A DNA stretch of 44,363 nucleotides from CAYMCV01 sp964389005 (GTDB lineage Bacteria; Bacillota; Clostridia; Lachnospirales; Lachnospiraceae), in contig CAYMCV010000003.1 of the NCBI GenBank assembly GCA_964389005.1, positions 1-44,363 on the forward strand, in the 5' to 3' direction. The notes under the pieces are model-generated. The model did not search any database, was not told where the DNA came from, and saw only the letters and a list, made by a program, of their open reading frames with translations. Below, piece by piece: positions 8,751 to 17,097 of the stretch. Position numbers and translations under genes: made by a program. Numbering within the stretch: the first letter of the stretch is position 1; each line of letters opens with the position of its first letter.

Positions 8751-8832
8751 GGGAGAGTTTTGAGATTAGTGAAATTTAGCATGAAGTAAGAATTCATTTG
8801 TTATATACTGTAATTGATTGGAGATCGATGAT

Positions 8833-10823
8833 ATGTCAGAGTTAAGAATAAAGACAGATGTATGTGTTATAGGTGCAGGACATGCAGGATGTGAGGCGGC
8901 ATTGGCTTGTGCGAGACTGGGATTTGATACTGTCATTTTTACGGTGAGTGTTGACAGTATTGCTTTGATGCCATGTAATCCGAATATCGGAGGAACCTCA
9001 AAAGGCCACTTGGTTCGCGAATTGGATGCACTTGGCGGAGAAATGGGAAAAAATATTGACCGAACATTTATACAATCCAAGATGTTGAATCTCTCAAAAG
9101 GTCCTGCTGTTCATTCGTTACGTGCACAGGCTGATAAAGCAGATTATTCACGTATGATGCGAAAAGTTTTGGAAAATCAAAAGCATTTAACCATCAAACA
9201 GGGTGAGGTATGTGATATTCTGACAGAATCGACCGCGGATGGATTGTATAAAATTACCGGAGTTAAAATATATACAGGAACAATTTACGAGTGTAAGACG
9301 GTTATTCTTTGTACAGGTACTTATTTAAGTTCCAGATGTCTTTGCGGAGAAACAATAACGCATACCGGACCGAATGGACTGCAAGCTGCAACACACTTAT
9401 CGGATTCTTTACGACAATTAGGTATCGAAATTCGTCGTTTTAAAACAGGAACACCGGCACGTATGGATAAACGCAGTATTGATTTTACGAAGATGGAAGA
9501 ACAGAAAGGTGACGAAGTAATTACTCCGTTCTCTTTTTCAACGGATCCGGATACTGTTCAAAAAGACCAGGTATCTTGCTGGTTGACCTATACAAACGAA
9601 CAAACACATGAAATTATAAGGAATAACTTAGACCGCTCTCCCATCTATGCAGGGATTATTGAGGGAACCGGTCCGCGCTATTGCCCTTCGATTGAAGACA
9701 AAGTTGTAAAGTTTGCTGACAAAGAGCGACATCAAGTATTTATTGAGCCGGAAGGATTACATACGAACGAGATGTATGTCGGAGGAATGTCTTCTTCATT
9801 GCCGGAAGATGTTCAGTTTGCGATGTATCGAACGGTTCCCGGGTTGGAAAATTGTAAAATTATTCGAAATGCATACGCAATTGAATACGATTGTATCAAT
9901 GCGAAGCAATTATATGCTTCTTTGGAGTTTAAGCGTATTTCAGGTTTATTTTCTGCAGGTCAGGCTAACGGAAGCAGCGGATATGAAGAAGCTGCAGCGC
10001 AAGGATTGATTGCGGGAATCAATGCAGCGATGAAACTAAAAGGAAAAGAACCTTTGGTATTGACAAGATCGGAAGCTTATATTGGTGTGCTCATCGATGA
10101 CTTGGTTACCAAAGACAACAGAGAACCATATAGAATGATGACATCCAGAGCAGAGTATCGCTTACTGCTTCGTCAAGACAATGCCGATCTTCGACTTCGA
10201 AAATATGGGTATGAGATTGGGTTGATTGACGAGCGAGACTATCATTTTGTATGCGAGAAAGAAGAACTGATAGAGAAAGAAATTATTCGTCTGAAAGAAA
10301 ACGGGACTTCTGTAATATTGTCTACACACNNNNNNNNNNGAAAGAAACGCAAGTCGGAGCGAATAAAAAAATTCAGGATTTTCTTTTAGATAAAAATAGT
10401 CCAGAGTTAAAAACAGCAACAAGTTTAGCAGAATTATTATGCCGCCCGGAGTTAACATACGAGATGCTATCTGAAATTGATGATTTTAGACCGAATCTGA
10501 TTCCTGCAGTAATCGAACAAGTTGTTATTCATATCAAGTATGAGGGATATATTAAACGACAAATTCATCAAATTGAACAGTTCAAAAAAACGGAGCAGAA
10601 ACTAATTCCTGCAACAATTGATTATGATGATGTCAATAGTCTACGATTGGAAGCACGACAGAAGCTAAAAGAATTTATGCCGACTAATGTAGGACAAGCA
10701 TCAAGAATCAGCGGCGTGACGCCTGCAGATATTGCCGTTTTACTTGTTTATCTAAAAACACTAAATAAGACGACACATATAGATGAAACATGTACGACCG
10801 GAGGAAGCACTTCATGCATATAA
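8833..10823 (+). CDS. mnmG: tRNA uridine-5-carboxymethylaminomethyl modification enzyme MnmG (GidA), split by an assembly gap
   Basis: This FAD-dependent partner of MnmE builds cmnm5U34 on tRNA. The dinucleotide-binding motif VIGAGHAGCEAA is at the N-terminus. Family signatures PCNPNIGGTSKGHLVRE, TGTYLSSRCLCGE and SSGYEEAAAQGLIAGINAA follow. ATG 8833 is preferred because GGAG lies at 8820-8823. Ten Ns at 10330-10339 break the frame. The sequence GAAAGAAA occurs just before the odd tail (10293-10300) and again just after the Ns (10340-10347); joining there gives the expected IIRLKETQVGANKK. The gene is therefore probably intact. Its end overlaps the rsmG start by ten bases. Confidence 0.94.
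10301..10339. other. Scaffold gap with non-matching contig tail inside mnmG
   Basis: Twenty-nine bases that do not fit MnmG (10301-10329) precede ten Ns, and the flanks share GAAAGAAA. This is the same pattern as in yidC, so it is an unmerged contig overlap rather than a biological interruption. Confidence 0.8.
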
Positions 10824-11575
10824 GAGATACACAACAATTTGAGGCTGATTTAAAGACATGGAATATTACATTGACGAATCATCAAATAGAGCAATTCATT
10901 TTGTACTATGATTTACTGGTTGAATGGAATACAGTTATGAATTTGACTGCTATTACAGACTATGACGAAGTTTTGAAGAAGCATTTTTTAGACAGTATAT
11001 CGATTGTTCACTATTTTGAGGCGAATGAAAAGTACAAAGGATTATTGATGGAAGAGATTAATGCAGGTAAGTATAAATTAATTGATGTTGGAACCGGAGC
11101 AGGCTTTCCAGGAATACCAATTAAGATATTGTTTCCCGAGATAGAAATTGTACTTTTAGATTCTATACAAAAACGAGTTAATTTCTTAAATGAAGTTATA
11201 AGTAAACTTTCTTTGGAAGGTATTACTGCTATCCATATGCGAGCTGAAGATGCAGGTCAACAAAATGAGTATCGCGAGAAATTTGATTTGGCAGTTTCAA
11301 GAGCAGTTTCAAATCTTTCAACGCTATCAGAGTATTGTTTACCGTTTGTAAAAATCGGAGGAAGTTTTATATCATATAAGTCTGTGGGACTAAAAGAAGA
11401 ATTGGAAAGCGCCAAGAAGGCAATCAATATATTAGGTGGAGCAATCGGCGAAACAAAAGATTTTGTTTTACCGAATTCGGAGATCAATCGATCCTTATGT
11501 GAGATCAAGAAGATCAAAGCGATGGCAAAGAAGTATCCGAGAAAAGCAGGATTACCTTCAAAAGAACCTTTATAA
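10814..11575 (+). CDS. rsmG: 16S rRNA (guanine527-N7)-methyltransferase RsmG (GidB)
   Basis: This enzyme methylates G527 of 16S rRNA using SAM; its loss gives low-level streptomycin resistance in many bacteria. The 253-residue protein has the SAM-binding motif LIDVGTGAGFPGIPIKILFP and the family's conserved LLVEWNTVMNLTAITDYDEV near the N-terminus, then FDLAVSRAVSNLSTLSEYCLP. ATG 10814 is chosen because GGAGG lies at 10800-10804. The first ten bases overlap the end of mnmG, giving translational coupling. Confidence 0.96.
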   Translation: MHIRDTQQFEADLKTWNITLTNHQIEQFILYYDLLVEWNTVMNLTAITDYDEVLKKHFLDSISIVHYFEANEKYKGLLMEEINAGKYKLIDVGTGAGFPGIPIKILFPEIEIVLLDSIQKRVNFLNEVISKLSLEGITAIHMRAEDAGQQNEYREKFDLAVSRAVSNLSTLSEYCLPFVKIGGSFISYKSVGLKEELESAKKAINILGGAIGETKDFVLPNSEINRSLCEIKKIKAMAKKYPRKAGLPSKEPL

Positions 11576-11618
11576 TTTTTAAATGACTGTAAACAGCAAT
11601 TTTTCGAAAGGAGAAGTT

Positions 11619-12149
11619 ATGGACGAAAGTTTGGTGGGTGTATATGAACGAATCAAAGCACTATATGTTACAAAACGTGAAGAAATAGATTTTTGTACAC
11701 AACAAATTGAGACGATCAAAGAAAAAATGAATGAGTTGAATAATATGTGTGTGATCCATTCAAGTGAGAGTTCTTCAACTTCTTCTGTATTTGCTGCGCG
11801 AACCGTAAAGAATTCGGATTATGAACAGGTTAATCTACTGAAGGAAGAATTGGAACGAAACAAGAGAACTTATGATGAGATGTGCATTAAGCTCGAAATG
11901 CAAAGAAGTGATTTAAAAGATCTTGAGTTGATTATGAGTACTTGGAACGAGAAAGAGAAGGAAAATCAGAAGCAATTATCAACAGCAAACGAAGTATCGT
12001 CAGACCTAATAGGAAATCTGGAAGTAATTAGTAAGAGACTTGAAGTAACATCAAAAATTATTTGTCAAGATCCTAATAGGGCAAGAATTGAGATTGACGA
12101 AATCCAGAAGATGATTAGTAGGTATTTATTGCGACTAAAGAATAGTTAG
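11619..12149 (+). CDS. Coiled-coil protein resembling the sensory half of DegS-type kinases, no kinase domain
   Basis: I do not recognise a named family with certainty. The 176 residues are almost wholly helical and charged, with long heptad-like stretches (IETIKEKMNELNN, LLKEELERNKRTYDEM, LEMQRSDLKDLELIM). The end EVISKRLEVTSKIICQDPNR resembles the region where DegS-type kinases pass from their N-terminal coiled coil to the kinase core. There is no His box and no ATPase domain. Start 11619 is chosen for the AAAGGAG site five bases upstream; the ATG at 11583 lacks one. It is followed by a repeat array and then a NarL/DegU-type response regulator, so a lost or split two-component pair is possible (inference). 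Confidence 0.6.
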   Translation: MDESLVGVYERIKALYVTKREEIDFCTQQIETIKEKMNELNNMCVIHSSESSSTSSVFAARTVKNSDYEQVNLLKEELERNKRTYDEMCIKLEMQRSDLKDLELIMSTWNEKEKENQKQLSTANEVSSDLIGNLEVISKRLEVTSKIICQDPNRARIEIDEIQKMISRYLLRLKNS

Positions 12150-12173
12150 TATCATAGTAATGTTATGCTGTGG

Positions 12174-12460
12174 TCTTCCGCTATGAATTCGAATCCTCGT
12201 GTGAAAATGCAATACACTCCTATGAGCCTTTTGCAAAGTCTCATATCCGTAGCATTTTAAAACACGATGATTCGAATTCATAGCGGAAGACATGTGTAAA
12301 AATACAATGTACTTCTATGAACTTTGTAAAGTTTCATATTCGTGGAATTTTAGAATACGGAGATTCGAATTCATAGCGGAAGACACGAGTGAAAATGAAA
12401 TGTACTCTTATGAGTCATTTATTATATAGAATCATATCCGTAGCATTTAGAACACGAGGA
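12174..12460. repeat. Tandem array of three cruciform-type palindromic repeats
   Basis: Copy A (12174-12290) has perfect 22-base outer arms (12174-12195 and 12269-12290, core CTATGAATTCGAATC). Inside it nests CGTGT/ACACG (12198-12202/12262-12266), AAAATGC/GCATTTT (12204-12210/12252-12258) and TATGAG/CTCATA (12221-12226/12240-12245), with CTTT/AAAG around a TGC loop. Copies B (12291-12383) and C (12384-12460) are diverged, and B ends in a second copy of the right outer arm (12362-12383). The inner part is shared with 8380-8450. No protein is encoded. It resembles non-autonomous palindromic elements. Confidence 0.85.
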
Positions 12461-12680
12461 TAAACAAGAATTTCTTATATGTAAGGAGAAATGTGAAGTA
12501 TGACAATACAATTGAAGATTCCGTAGCGTATCGTATATAAGTAGGAGTTTTAGATAGTTTAGTTTTCAATGAGGGATTTATTAGCAGAATGGTTTCGATG
12601 ATATTTTTACAACGTGTCAATATAGCGTATGTTGCTATGGCAAAGAAATATGTCGAGACGAAAAATGGGAGATAACTATT

Positions 12681-13337
12681 ATGACAGACAGAATGATGAA
12701 TATTAGAGTTGGTATTGTCGATGACCATAAAATGGTTTCAGAAGGAATTCATCAATTATTGGATTTTGATGGAGGCTTCTTTGTTGTATATGAGGTTCAT
12801 AACGGAAAAGCATGTTTGGAAAAAATGCAAAATGCATCCTGTTATGTAGATGTATTAATACTTGATATTAATATGCCAAAACTGAATGGTTTAGATGTTT
12901 TGAAAGCGATCAGAAAGAAGGGGTATCCGGTAAAAATAATCATGCTTACAGAAAGTAGTGAGATTGAATCACTTATCGAAGCAATCAACTTAGGTGTGGA
13001 AGGATACATATTAAAAAGCGTAGGTTTTTCGCAATTGGTGAAAGCAATCAAAAGAGTGTATAAAGGAGAGACGTGTATACAGCCTGAATTGATTGTTAAA
13101 CTAAACGATTACAAAATTGAACTGGATGTTGCAACAGAGATTGTAGAAACACTATCCATTCGAGAAAAGGAAGTTCTGATTGAAGTAGCGAATGGATTGC
13201 AGAATAAAGAGATTGCTATAAAGCTTAATATAAGCGAAAGAACGGTAAAGAACCATATATCAAATATTTTCAAAAAGATACATGTTTCCGATCGTACACA
13301 AGCGGCTGTATTTGCAATTAAGAATAAGTTGATATAG
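12681..13337 (+). CDS. NarL/DegU-family response regulator
   Basis: This 218-residue two-component response regulator has an N-terminal receiver with the acidic pair (VDD, residues 13-15), phospho-acceptor Asp62 (LILDINMPKLNG) and the conserved T/K positions (LTES, LKS). A C-terminal LuxR-type helix-turn-helix follows (LSIREKEVLIEVANGLQNKEIAIKLNISERTVKNHISNIF). A GGGAG site precedes the ATG. There is no kinase next to it; the nearest candidate partner is the coiled-coil protein at 11619. It lies directly upstream of two parS sites. The 220 bases upstream contain only tiny ORFs (for example a 28-codon ORF at 12589-12675) that I cannot support as genes. Confidence 0.93.
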   Translation: MTDRMMNIRVGIVDDHKMVSEGIHQLLDFDGGFFVVYEVHNGKACLEKMQNASCYVDVLILDINMPKLNGLDVLKAIRKKGYPVKIIMLTESSEIESLIEAINLGVEGYILKSVGFSQLVKAIKRVYKGETCIQPELIVKLNDYKIELDVATEIVETLSIREKEVLIEVANGLQNKEIAIKLNISERTVKNHISNIFKKIHVSDRTQAAVFAIKNKLI

Positions 13338-13350
13338 ACATATTCAGCAC

Positions 13351-13366
13351 TGTTTCACGTGAAACA
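13351..13366. promoter_or_regulatory. parS centromere site 1
   Basis: Perfect 16-bp palindrome TGTTTCACGTGAAACA, the consensus ParB-binding site. It lies 14 bases after the response-regulator stop and about 415 bases before parA. Confidence 0.97.
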
Positions 13367-13400
13367 TTTGTATGAAAAAATTGGAAAACACAAGATATTA

Positions 13401-13416
13401 TGTTTCACGTGAAACA
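13401..13416. promoter_or_regulatory. parS centromere site 2
   Basis: A second perfect TGTTTCACGTGAAACA, centred 50 bases from the first. Half-sites GTGAAACA at 13443-13450 and 13464-13471 follow, suggesting decayed or auxiliary sites. Paired parS near the origin is expected for ParABS segregation. Confidence 0.97.
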
Positions 13417-13526
13417 TAGAATCAACATCTTGTGACCAAAGCGTGAAACATTTTCACAAAGCCGTGAAACATGAAGTTTATACAAAAAACACAGCATTAT
13501 CAGTAGATAATTAGAAATAAAGATGA

Positions 13527-13601
13527 TATAATGAACGATACAGGTGTCAAAAGTCGAAAGCGTTCATGCTTGCATGATACGCTTTACGACTTTATGACAC
13601 C
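13527..13601 (+). promoter_or_regulatory. -10 element and evenly bulged hairpin in the parA leader
   Basis: TATAAT at 13527-13532 is a perfect -10 hexamer, though no good -35 is evident. About ten bases later a 27-base 5' strand (13543-13569) pairs completely with 13572-13601 around a TT loop. Only single bases at 13578, 13586 and 13594 remain unpaired, exactly eight apart. The segments are GGTGTCA/TGACACC, AAAGTCG/CGACTTT, AAAGCGT/ACGCTTT and TCATGC/GCATGA. The next 180 bases to parA hold two small TTGCGAAGCAA hairpins (about 13624 and 13674) and no gene. Either an RNA leader structure or a dispersed DNA repeat is possible. Confidence 0.65.
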
Positions 13602-13780
13602 CAACGACATGAGGAAGTAGCGATTTGCGAAGCAAAAAGCGGATTCCGAATGCCGTAAGAAATTCAAATTGCGAAGCAAGCAATTCACGAGCAAACCTAT
13701 AACATAATTTTTGAAAGAATAACAACCATCCGGACATTCTTAGAGAGAGACGAGACGGAAAGGGAGAAAGGTAATAGAGA

Positions 13781-14545
13781 ATGGGAAGAATTATAGCAAT
13801 TGCAAATCAAAAGGGAGGCGTCGGAAAAACAACAACATCCATTAATCTGTCGTCATCCATTGCAGCAAAGGGTAAGAAGGTGTTGGTGATTGACATCGAT
13901 CCTCAAGGGAATACCACCAGCGGGTTCGGCATCGAAAAGAATGACTTGGAGAATACGGTGTACGAACTGATGTTAGGTGAGTGTTCCATAACAGATGCAG
14001 TCATCAAGGACGTATTACCAAACTTATCATTATTACCGACGAACGTGAATTTGGCGGCGGTAGAAATTGAATTAATTGATACGAATCAAAAAGAGTATAT
14101 TCTGAAGAACGAGATGGATTGGGTGAGAAGAGAATACGACTATATCATCATTGATTGTCCTCCCTCATTAAGTATGTTAACTGTGAATGCGCTAACCGCT
14201 GCGGATAGTGTATTGGTACCGATTCAGTGTGAATATTACGCACTGGAAGGATTGAGTCAATTGATACATACGGTCAATTTGGTAAAACAGCGATTGAATC
14301 CGGAACTTGTAATGGAAGGTGTTGTTTTTACAATGTATGATTCAAGAACCAATCTTTCGGCACAAGTTGTCGAGAATGTCAAAGCAAACCTTCATGAGCG
14401 AGTATTTGAAACCGTAATTCCAAGAAATATTCGGTTGGCGGAGGCACCGAGTTTCGGTATGCCGATAAACGTATACGATCCGAAATCCGCAGGTTCCGAA
14501 AGTTATATGTCACTGGCGGACGAGATTATCAACGGAAGAAAATAG
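13781..14545 (+). CDS. parA: Chromosome partitioning ATPase ParA (Soj)
   Basis: Soj/ParA drives origin segregation and in Firmicutes also controls DnaA. The 254-residue protein has the deviant Walker A KGGVGKTT near the N-terminus (after MGRIIAIANQ), Walker A' DIDPQGNTT and Walker B IIIDCPPSLS. A GGGAGAAAGG ribosome-binding region precedes the ATG. It is followed after 36 bases by parB, and two parS sites lie upstream, making a complete ParABS locus next to oriC. Confidence 0.97.
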   Translation: MGRIIAIANQKGGVGKTTTSINLSSSIAAKGKKVLVIDIDPQGNTTSGFGIEKNDLENTVYELMLGECSITDAVIKDVLPNLSLLPTNVNLAAVEIELIDTNQKEYILKNEMDWVRREYDYIIIDCPPSLSMLTVNALTAADSVLVPIQCEYYALEGLSQLIHTVNLVKQRLNPELVMEGVVFTMYDSRTNLSAQVVENVKANLHERVFETVIPRNIRLAEAPSFGMPINVYDPKSAGSESYMSLADEIINGRK

Positions 14546-14581
14546 ACAGATTGCAAACGAAGTGTAACGGAGGAGGAAGAC

Positions 14582-15481
14582 ATGGCTACAGCAAACAAGG
14601 GATTAGGTAAAGGACTTGGAAAAGGATTGGGAAAGGGTTTGGACACACTCATTCCACCTTTAAAAGAAGAACAAGCAAATGTACAAGTTTCTGAACAGCA
14701 AGGAGAAATAACTAAGGTAAAAATTTCGAAAGTAGAACCGAATCGTGAACAGCCAAGAAAGAATTTCGATGAAGATGCACTGAACGATTTGGCAGAATCT
14801 ATTGCACAGGTTGGGATTTTACAACCGATTATTGTACAAGACCGTAAAACATATTATGAAATTATTGCCGGTGAGCGTCGCTGGAGGGCAGCGAAAATTG
14901 CTGGTTTGAAGGAAGTTCCTGTTATTATTAAACATTTGACAGAGCAGGAAATTGTTGAAATTTCTTTGATTGAGAACATTCAGCGAGAGAACTTGAATCC
15001 CATTGAAGAGGCGCAGGCTTACAAAAAGCTTTTATCTGAGTTCAATCTTAAACAGGATGAGGTTGCCGAGCGTGTATCAAAAAGCAGAACCGCAGTAACC
15101 AATTCCATGCGTTTATTAAAACTGACAGATGAAGTTCAACAAATGGTAATTGATGAGATGATTTCCACCGGTCATGCGAGAGCGCTATTGGCTATAGAAG
15201 ATCCGGAACAGCAATACACCATGGCACAGCGTATCTTTGATGAGAAATTGAGCGTTCGTGATATTGAGAAAATTGTGAAAGGTTTGGGTAAAACCAAGAA
15301 ACCCAAAAACAATTCTCACGAACAAATGAATTATATCTATCAGGAATTGGAAGAAGCACTGAAGACCAAACTGGGAACCAAAGTAACGGTAACCTCGAAA
15401 GAAAACGGTGCAGGTAAAATCGAAATAGAATTCTTTTCACATGAAGAAATGGATCGTTTAATGGAAATTCTGATAAATTAA
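14582..15481 (+). CDS. parB: ParB/Spo0J centromere-binding CTPase with expanded N-terminal GLGK repeat
   Basis: ParB binds parS, spreads as a CTP-dependent clamp and stimulates ParA. The 299 residues show the ParA-activating N-terminus, then the nucleotide-binding motif GERRWRAAKIAGL and the HTH (KQDEVAERVSKSRTAVTNSM), then a C-terminal dimerisation domain. The N-terminus is odd: GLGK occurs three times in a row before GLDTLIP, encoded by a 12-base repeat, whereas the usual motif has one or two. A strong GGAGGAGG site precedes the ATG. Confidence 0.96.
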   Translation: MATANKGLGKGLGKGLGKGLDTLIPPLKEEQANVQVSEQQGEITKVKISKVEPNREQPRKNFDEDALNDLAESIAQVGILQPIIVQDRKTYYEIIAGERRWRAAKIAGLKEVPVIIKHLTEQEIVEISLIENIQRENLNPIEEAQAYKKLLSEFNLKQDEVAERVSKSRTAVTNSMRLLKLTDEVQQMVIDEMISTGHARALLAIEDPEQQYTMAQRIFDEKLSVRDIEKIVKGLGKTKKPKNNSHEQMNYIYQELEEALKTKLGTKVTVTSKENGAGKIEIEFFSHEEMDRLMEILIN

Positions 15482-15504
15482 CGAGTTCCGGAAGGGAGAA
15501 ACAT

Positions 15505-16014
15505 ATGAATAACCGATTGTTTGAAAGCTGGGGCATCGGAAACATTGATATTGGATATATTTTTATTGTGATGACAATCGTCATGCTTCTGTTGATTGCC
15601 TTGACTGCTTGGCAAATGGTGACATTACAAAAATGGAAAAAGAAATACAACTCATTCATGGTTGGCAAAAGGGGTACCAGTCTGGAGAAAGAGTTGTTGG
15701 AACTTTGCGAGGATACGAAGGAACTTCGCAGTACATCGGAAGAAAATGCAAGACGAATTAAGGATCTATATCGGAGACATCAAACGACGTACCAAAAACT
15801 CGGAATAGTGAAGTATGATGCATTCAAAGAAATGGGTGGAAAGCTAAGTTTTTGCTTAGTGTTACTGGATGAGCAGAACAATGGTTTCATTCTGAATTCC
15901 GTACACAGCAGCGATGGCTGTTACTCCTATACAAAACGTGTAAAAGAAGGAAAATGTGATATTCTGTTGGGAAACGAAGAACAAATTGCATTGGATAAAG
16001 CAATCGGAAAATAA
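15505..16014 (+). CDS. DUF4446 membrane-anchored protein
   Basis: This 169-residue protein matches the DUF4446 family found after parB in many Clostridia. It has one N-terminal transmembrane helix (about residues 15-38, IGYIFIVMTIVMLLLIALTAW), then a coiled-coil stretch (LEKELLELCEDTKELRSTSE). The family core follows: LGIVKYDAFKEMGGKLSFCLVLLDEQNNGF, broken in the middle here only for description. The function is unknown. It lies 23 bases after parB and 20 before the next gene, so it is probably in the same operon. Confidence 0.88.
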   Translation: MNNRLFESWGIGNIDIGYIFIVMTIVMLLLIALTAWQMVTLQKWKKKYNSFMVGKRGTSLEKELLELCEDTKELRSTSEENARRIKDLYRRHQTTYQKLGIVKYDAFKEMGGKLSFCLVLLDEQNNGFILNSVHSSDGCYSYTKRVKEGKCDILLGNEEQIALDKAIGK

Positions 16015-16034
16015 GTACGAGAGAGGTTTTAAGC

Positions 16035-17069
16035 GTGAAGTTATGTAAGGTAACGGATCTTGTAGGCGAAGAAGTGGTAGCCAAAACGGTTATGACACAT
16101 GATTACCAGATTTTGCTTTCAGAGGGTACAATCATCAGAAAGTCTTACATCCGTAAATTAATCGAGCACCAAATTGATACCATATATATACGTGGTAGCG
16201 AGTTGCAGGAAACGGAAGAAATATGTTTATTAAAGAAAGACACGGAAAACTTATATCGAGATCGTATTCGTGAATTGTTGGAACAGCATATTTATCAGCA
16301 GAATGAAGACATTGAAGAAATGTCGGAGATTGCAAATATCATCATAACCGATATTCTCTCTGATGATAAGGTATTGGAACAAGTTTATGAGATAAAGGAT
16401 AAAAGTCCCGATTTATACACACATTCTATTCATGTGTGTGCACTTTCTACAATACTGGCGTTGAGTTTGCATACAGAAGCGACCAAAGTACATGACATTG
16501 CATTGAGTGCCTTGTTACATGATATGGGGTGGCGTTTTCTGCCCAATATCCTTGACGGACAAACAATTCGTCAAATAACCCCGGAGTGTCGAAAAGAATA
16601 TGAGAAGCATACCGTATATGCATACGCATCGTTGGAAAATGCAACATGGTTGTCCGAAGCATGCAAGAAGATGATACTTCGCCATCACGAGAGGTCTGAT
16701 GGAAACGGATTTCCGCTAAAGGTGACCAAGTTATCACAGAATCAGGCAATTCTGAATATCTGCGAGTTATTTGATGAGAAAATACGCGGAATCGGTCAGC
16801 CACAGATTTCAACTGCAGAAGCCATTGAAATCGTGAAAGGTACGAGCGGCGTTATGTTTCCGGAGGATGTTGCTGAGGCAATGCTGAAGTTTATTGCTGT
16901 GTTTCCGGTGGGGAGCAAGGTGGTGTTGAGTGACAAAAGTACGGGAATTGTACTGAAACAGAACGCAGGATTTCCGGAGCGCCCAATTGTTCAAATTATT
17001 GAGAAGAATGGTTTGATTGGCCCGATCAGAGATTTGCTCAGAGTTAAAAATATTACAATTATAAGTTAA
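16035..17069 (+). CDS. HD-GYP-like domain protein, metal site partly altered
   Basis: HD-GYP proteins usually hydrolyse cyclic di-GMP or related nucleotides. The 344 residues have an N-terminal DUF3391-like region, then H130/H133 (HSIHVCALS), H162-D163 (LLHDMGW), a downstream His (YEKHTVYAY) and HHERSDGNGFP, close to the GYP motif. The HDxGK lysine is Trp. The usual metal-binding Asp of VADxFDA appears as Glu (ICELFDEK). It may be a divergent phosphodiesterase or a sensor. Start is GTG 16035, with GAGAGG eight bases upstream. Its place between DUF4446 and serS is common in Lachnospiraceae. A GGDEF enzyme at 30254 shows that cyclic dinucleotide signalling exists here. Confidence 0.8.
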   Translation: MKLCKVTDLVGEEVVAKTVMTHDYQILLSEGTIIRKSYIRKLIEHQIDTIYIRGSELQETEEICLLKKDTENLYRDRIRELLEQHIYQQNEDIEEMSEIANIIITDILSDDKVLEQVYEIKDKSPDLYTHSIHVCALSTILALSLHTEATKVHDIALSALLHDMGWRFLPNILDGQTIRQITPECRKEYEKHTVYAYASLENATWLSEACKKMILRHHERSDGNGFPLKVTKLSQNQAILNICELFDEKIRGIGQPQISTAEAIEIVKGTSGVMFPEDVAEAMLKFIAVFPVGSKVVLSDKSTGIVLKQNAGFPERPIVQIIEKNGLIGPIRDLLRVKNITIIS

Positions 17070-17097
17070 AAATACAGCGTTCAAAAGGAGAGAAATT

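Noticed and set aside
12174..12460. CRISPR or rho-independent terminator cluster
   Set aside because: Units are long nested palindromes without spacers, and there is no T run after the stems.
12589..12675. 28-codon ORF before the response regulator
   Set aside because: Too short, no recognisable motif and no good ribosome-binding site; may be chance.
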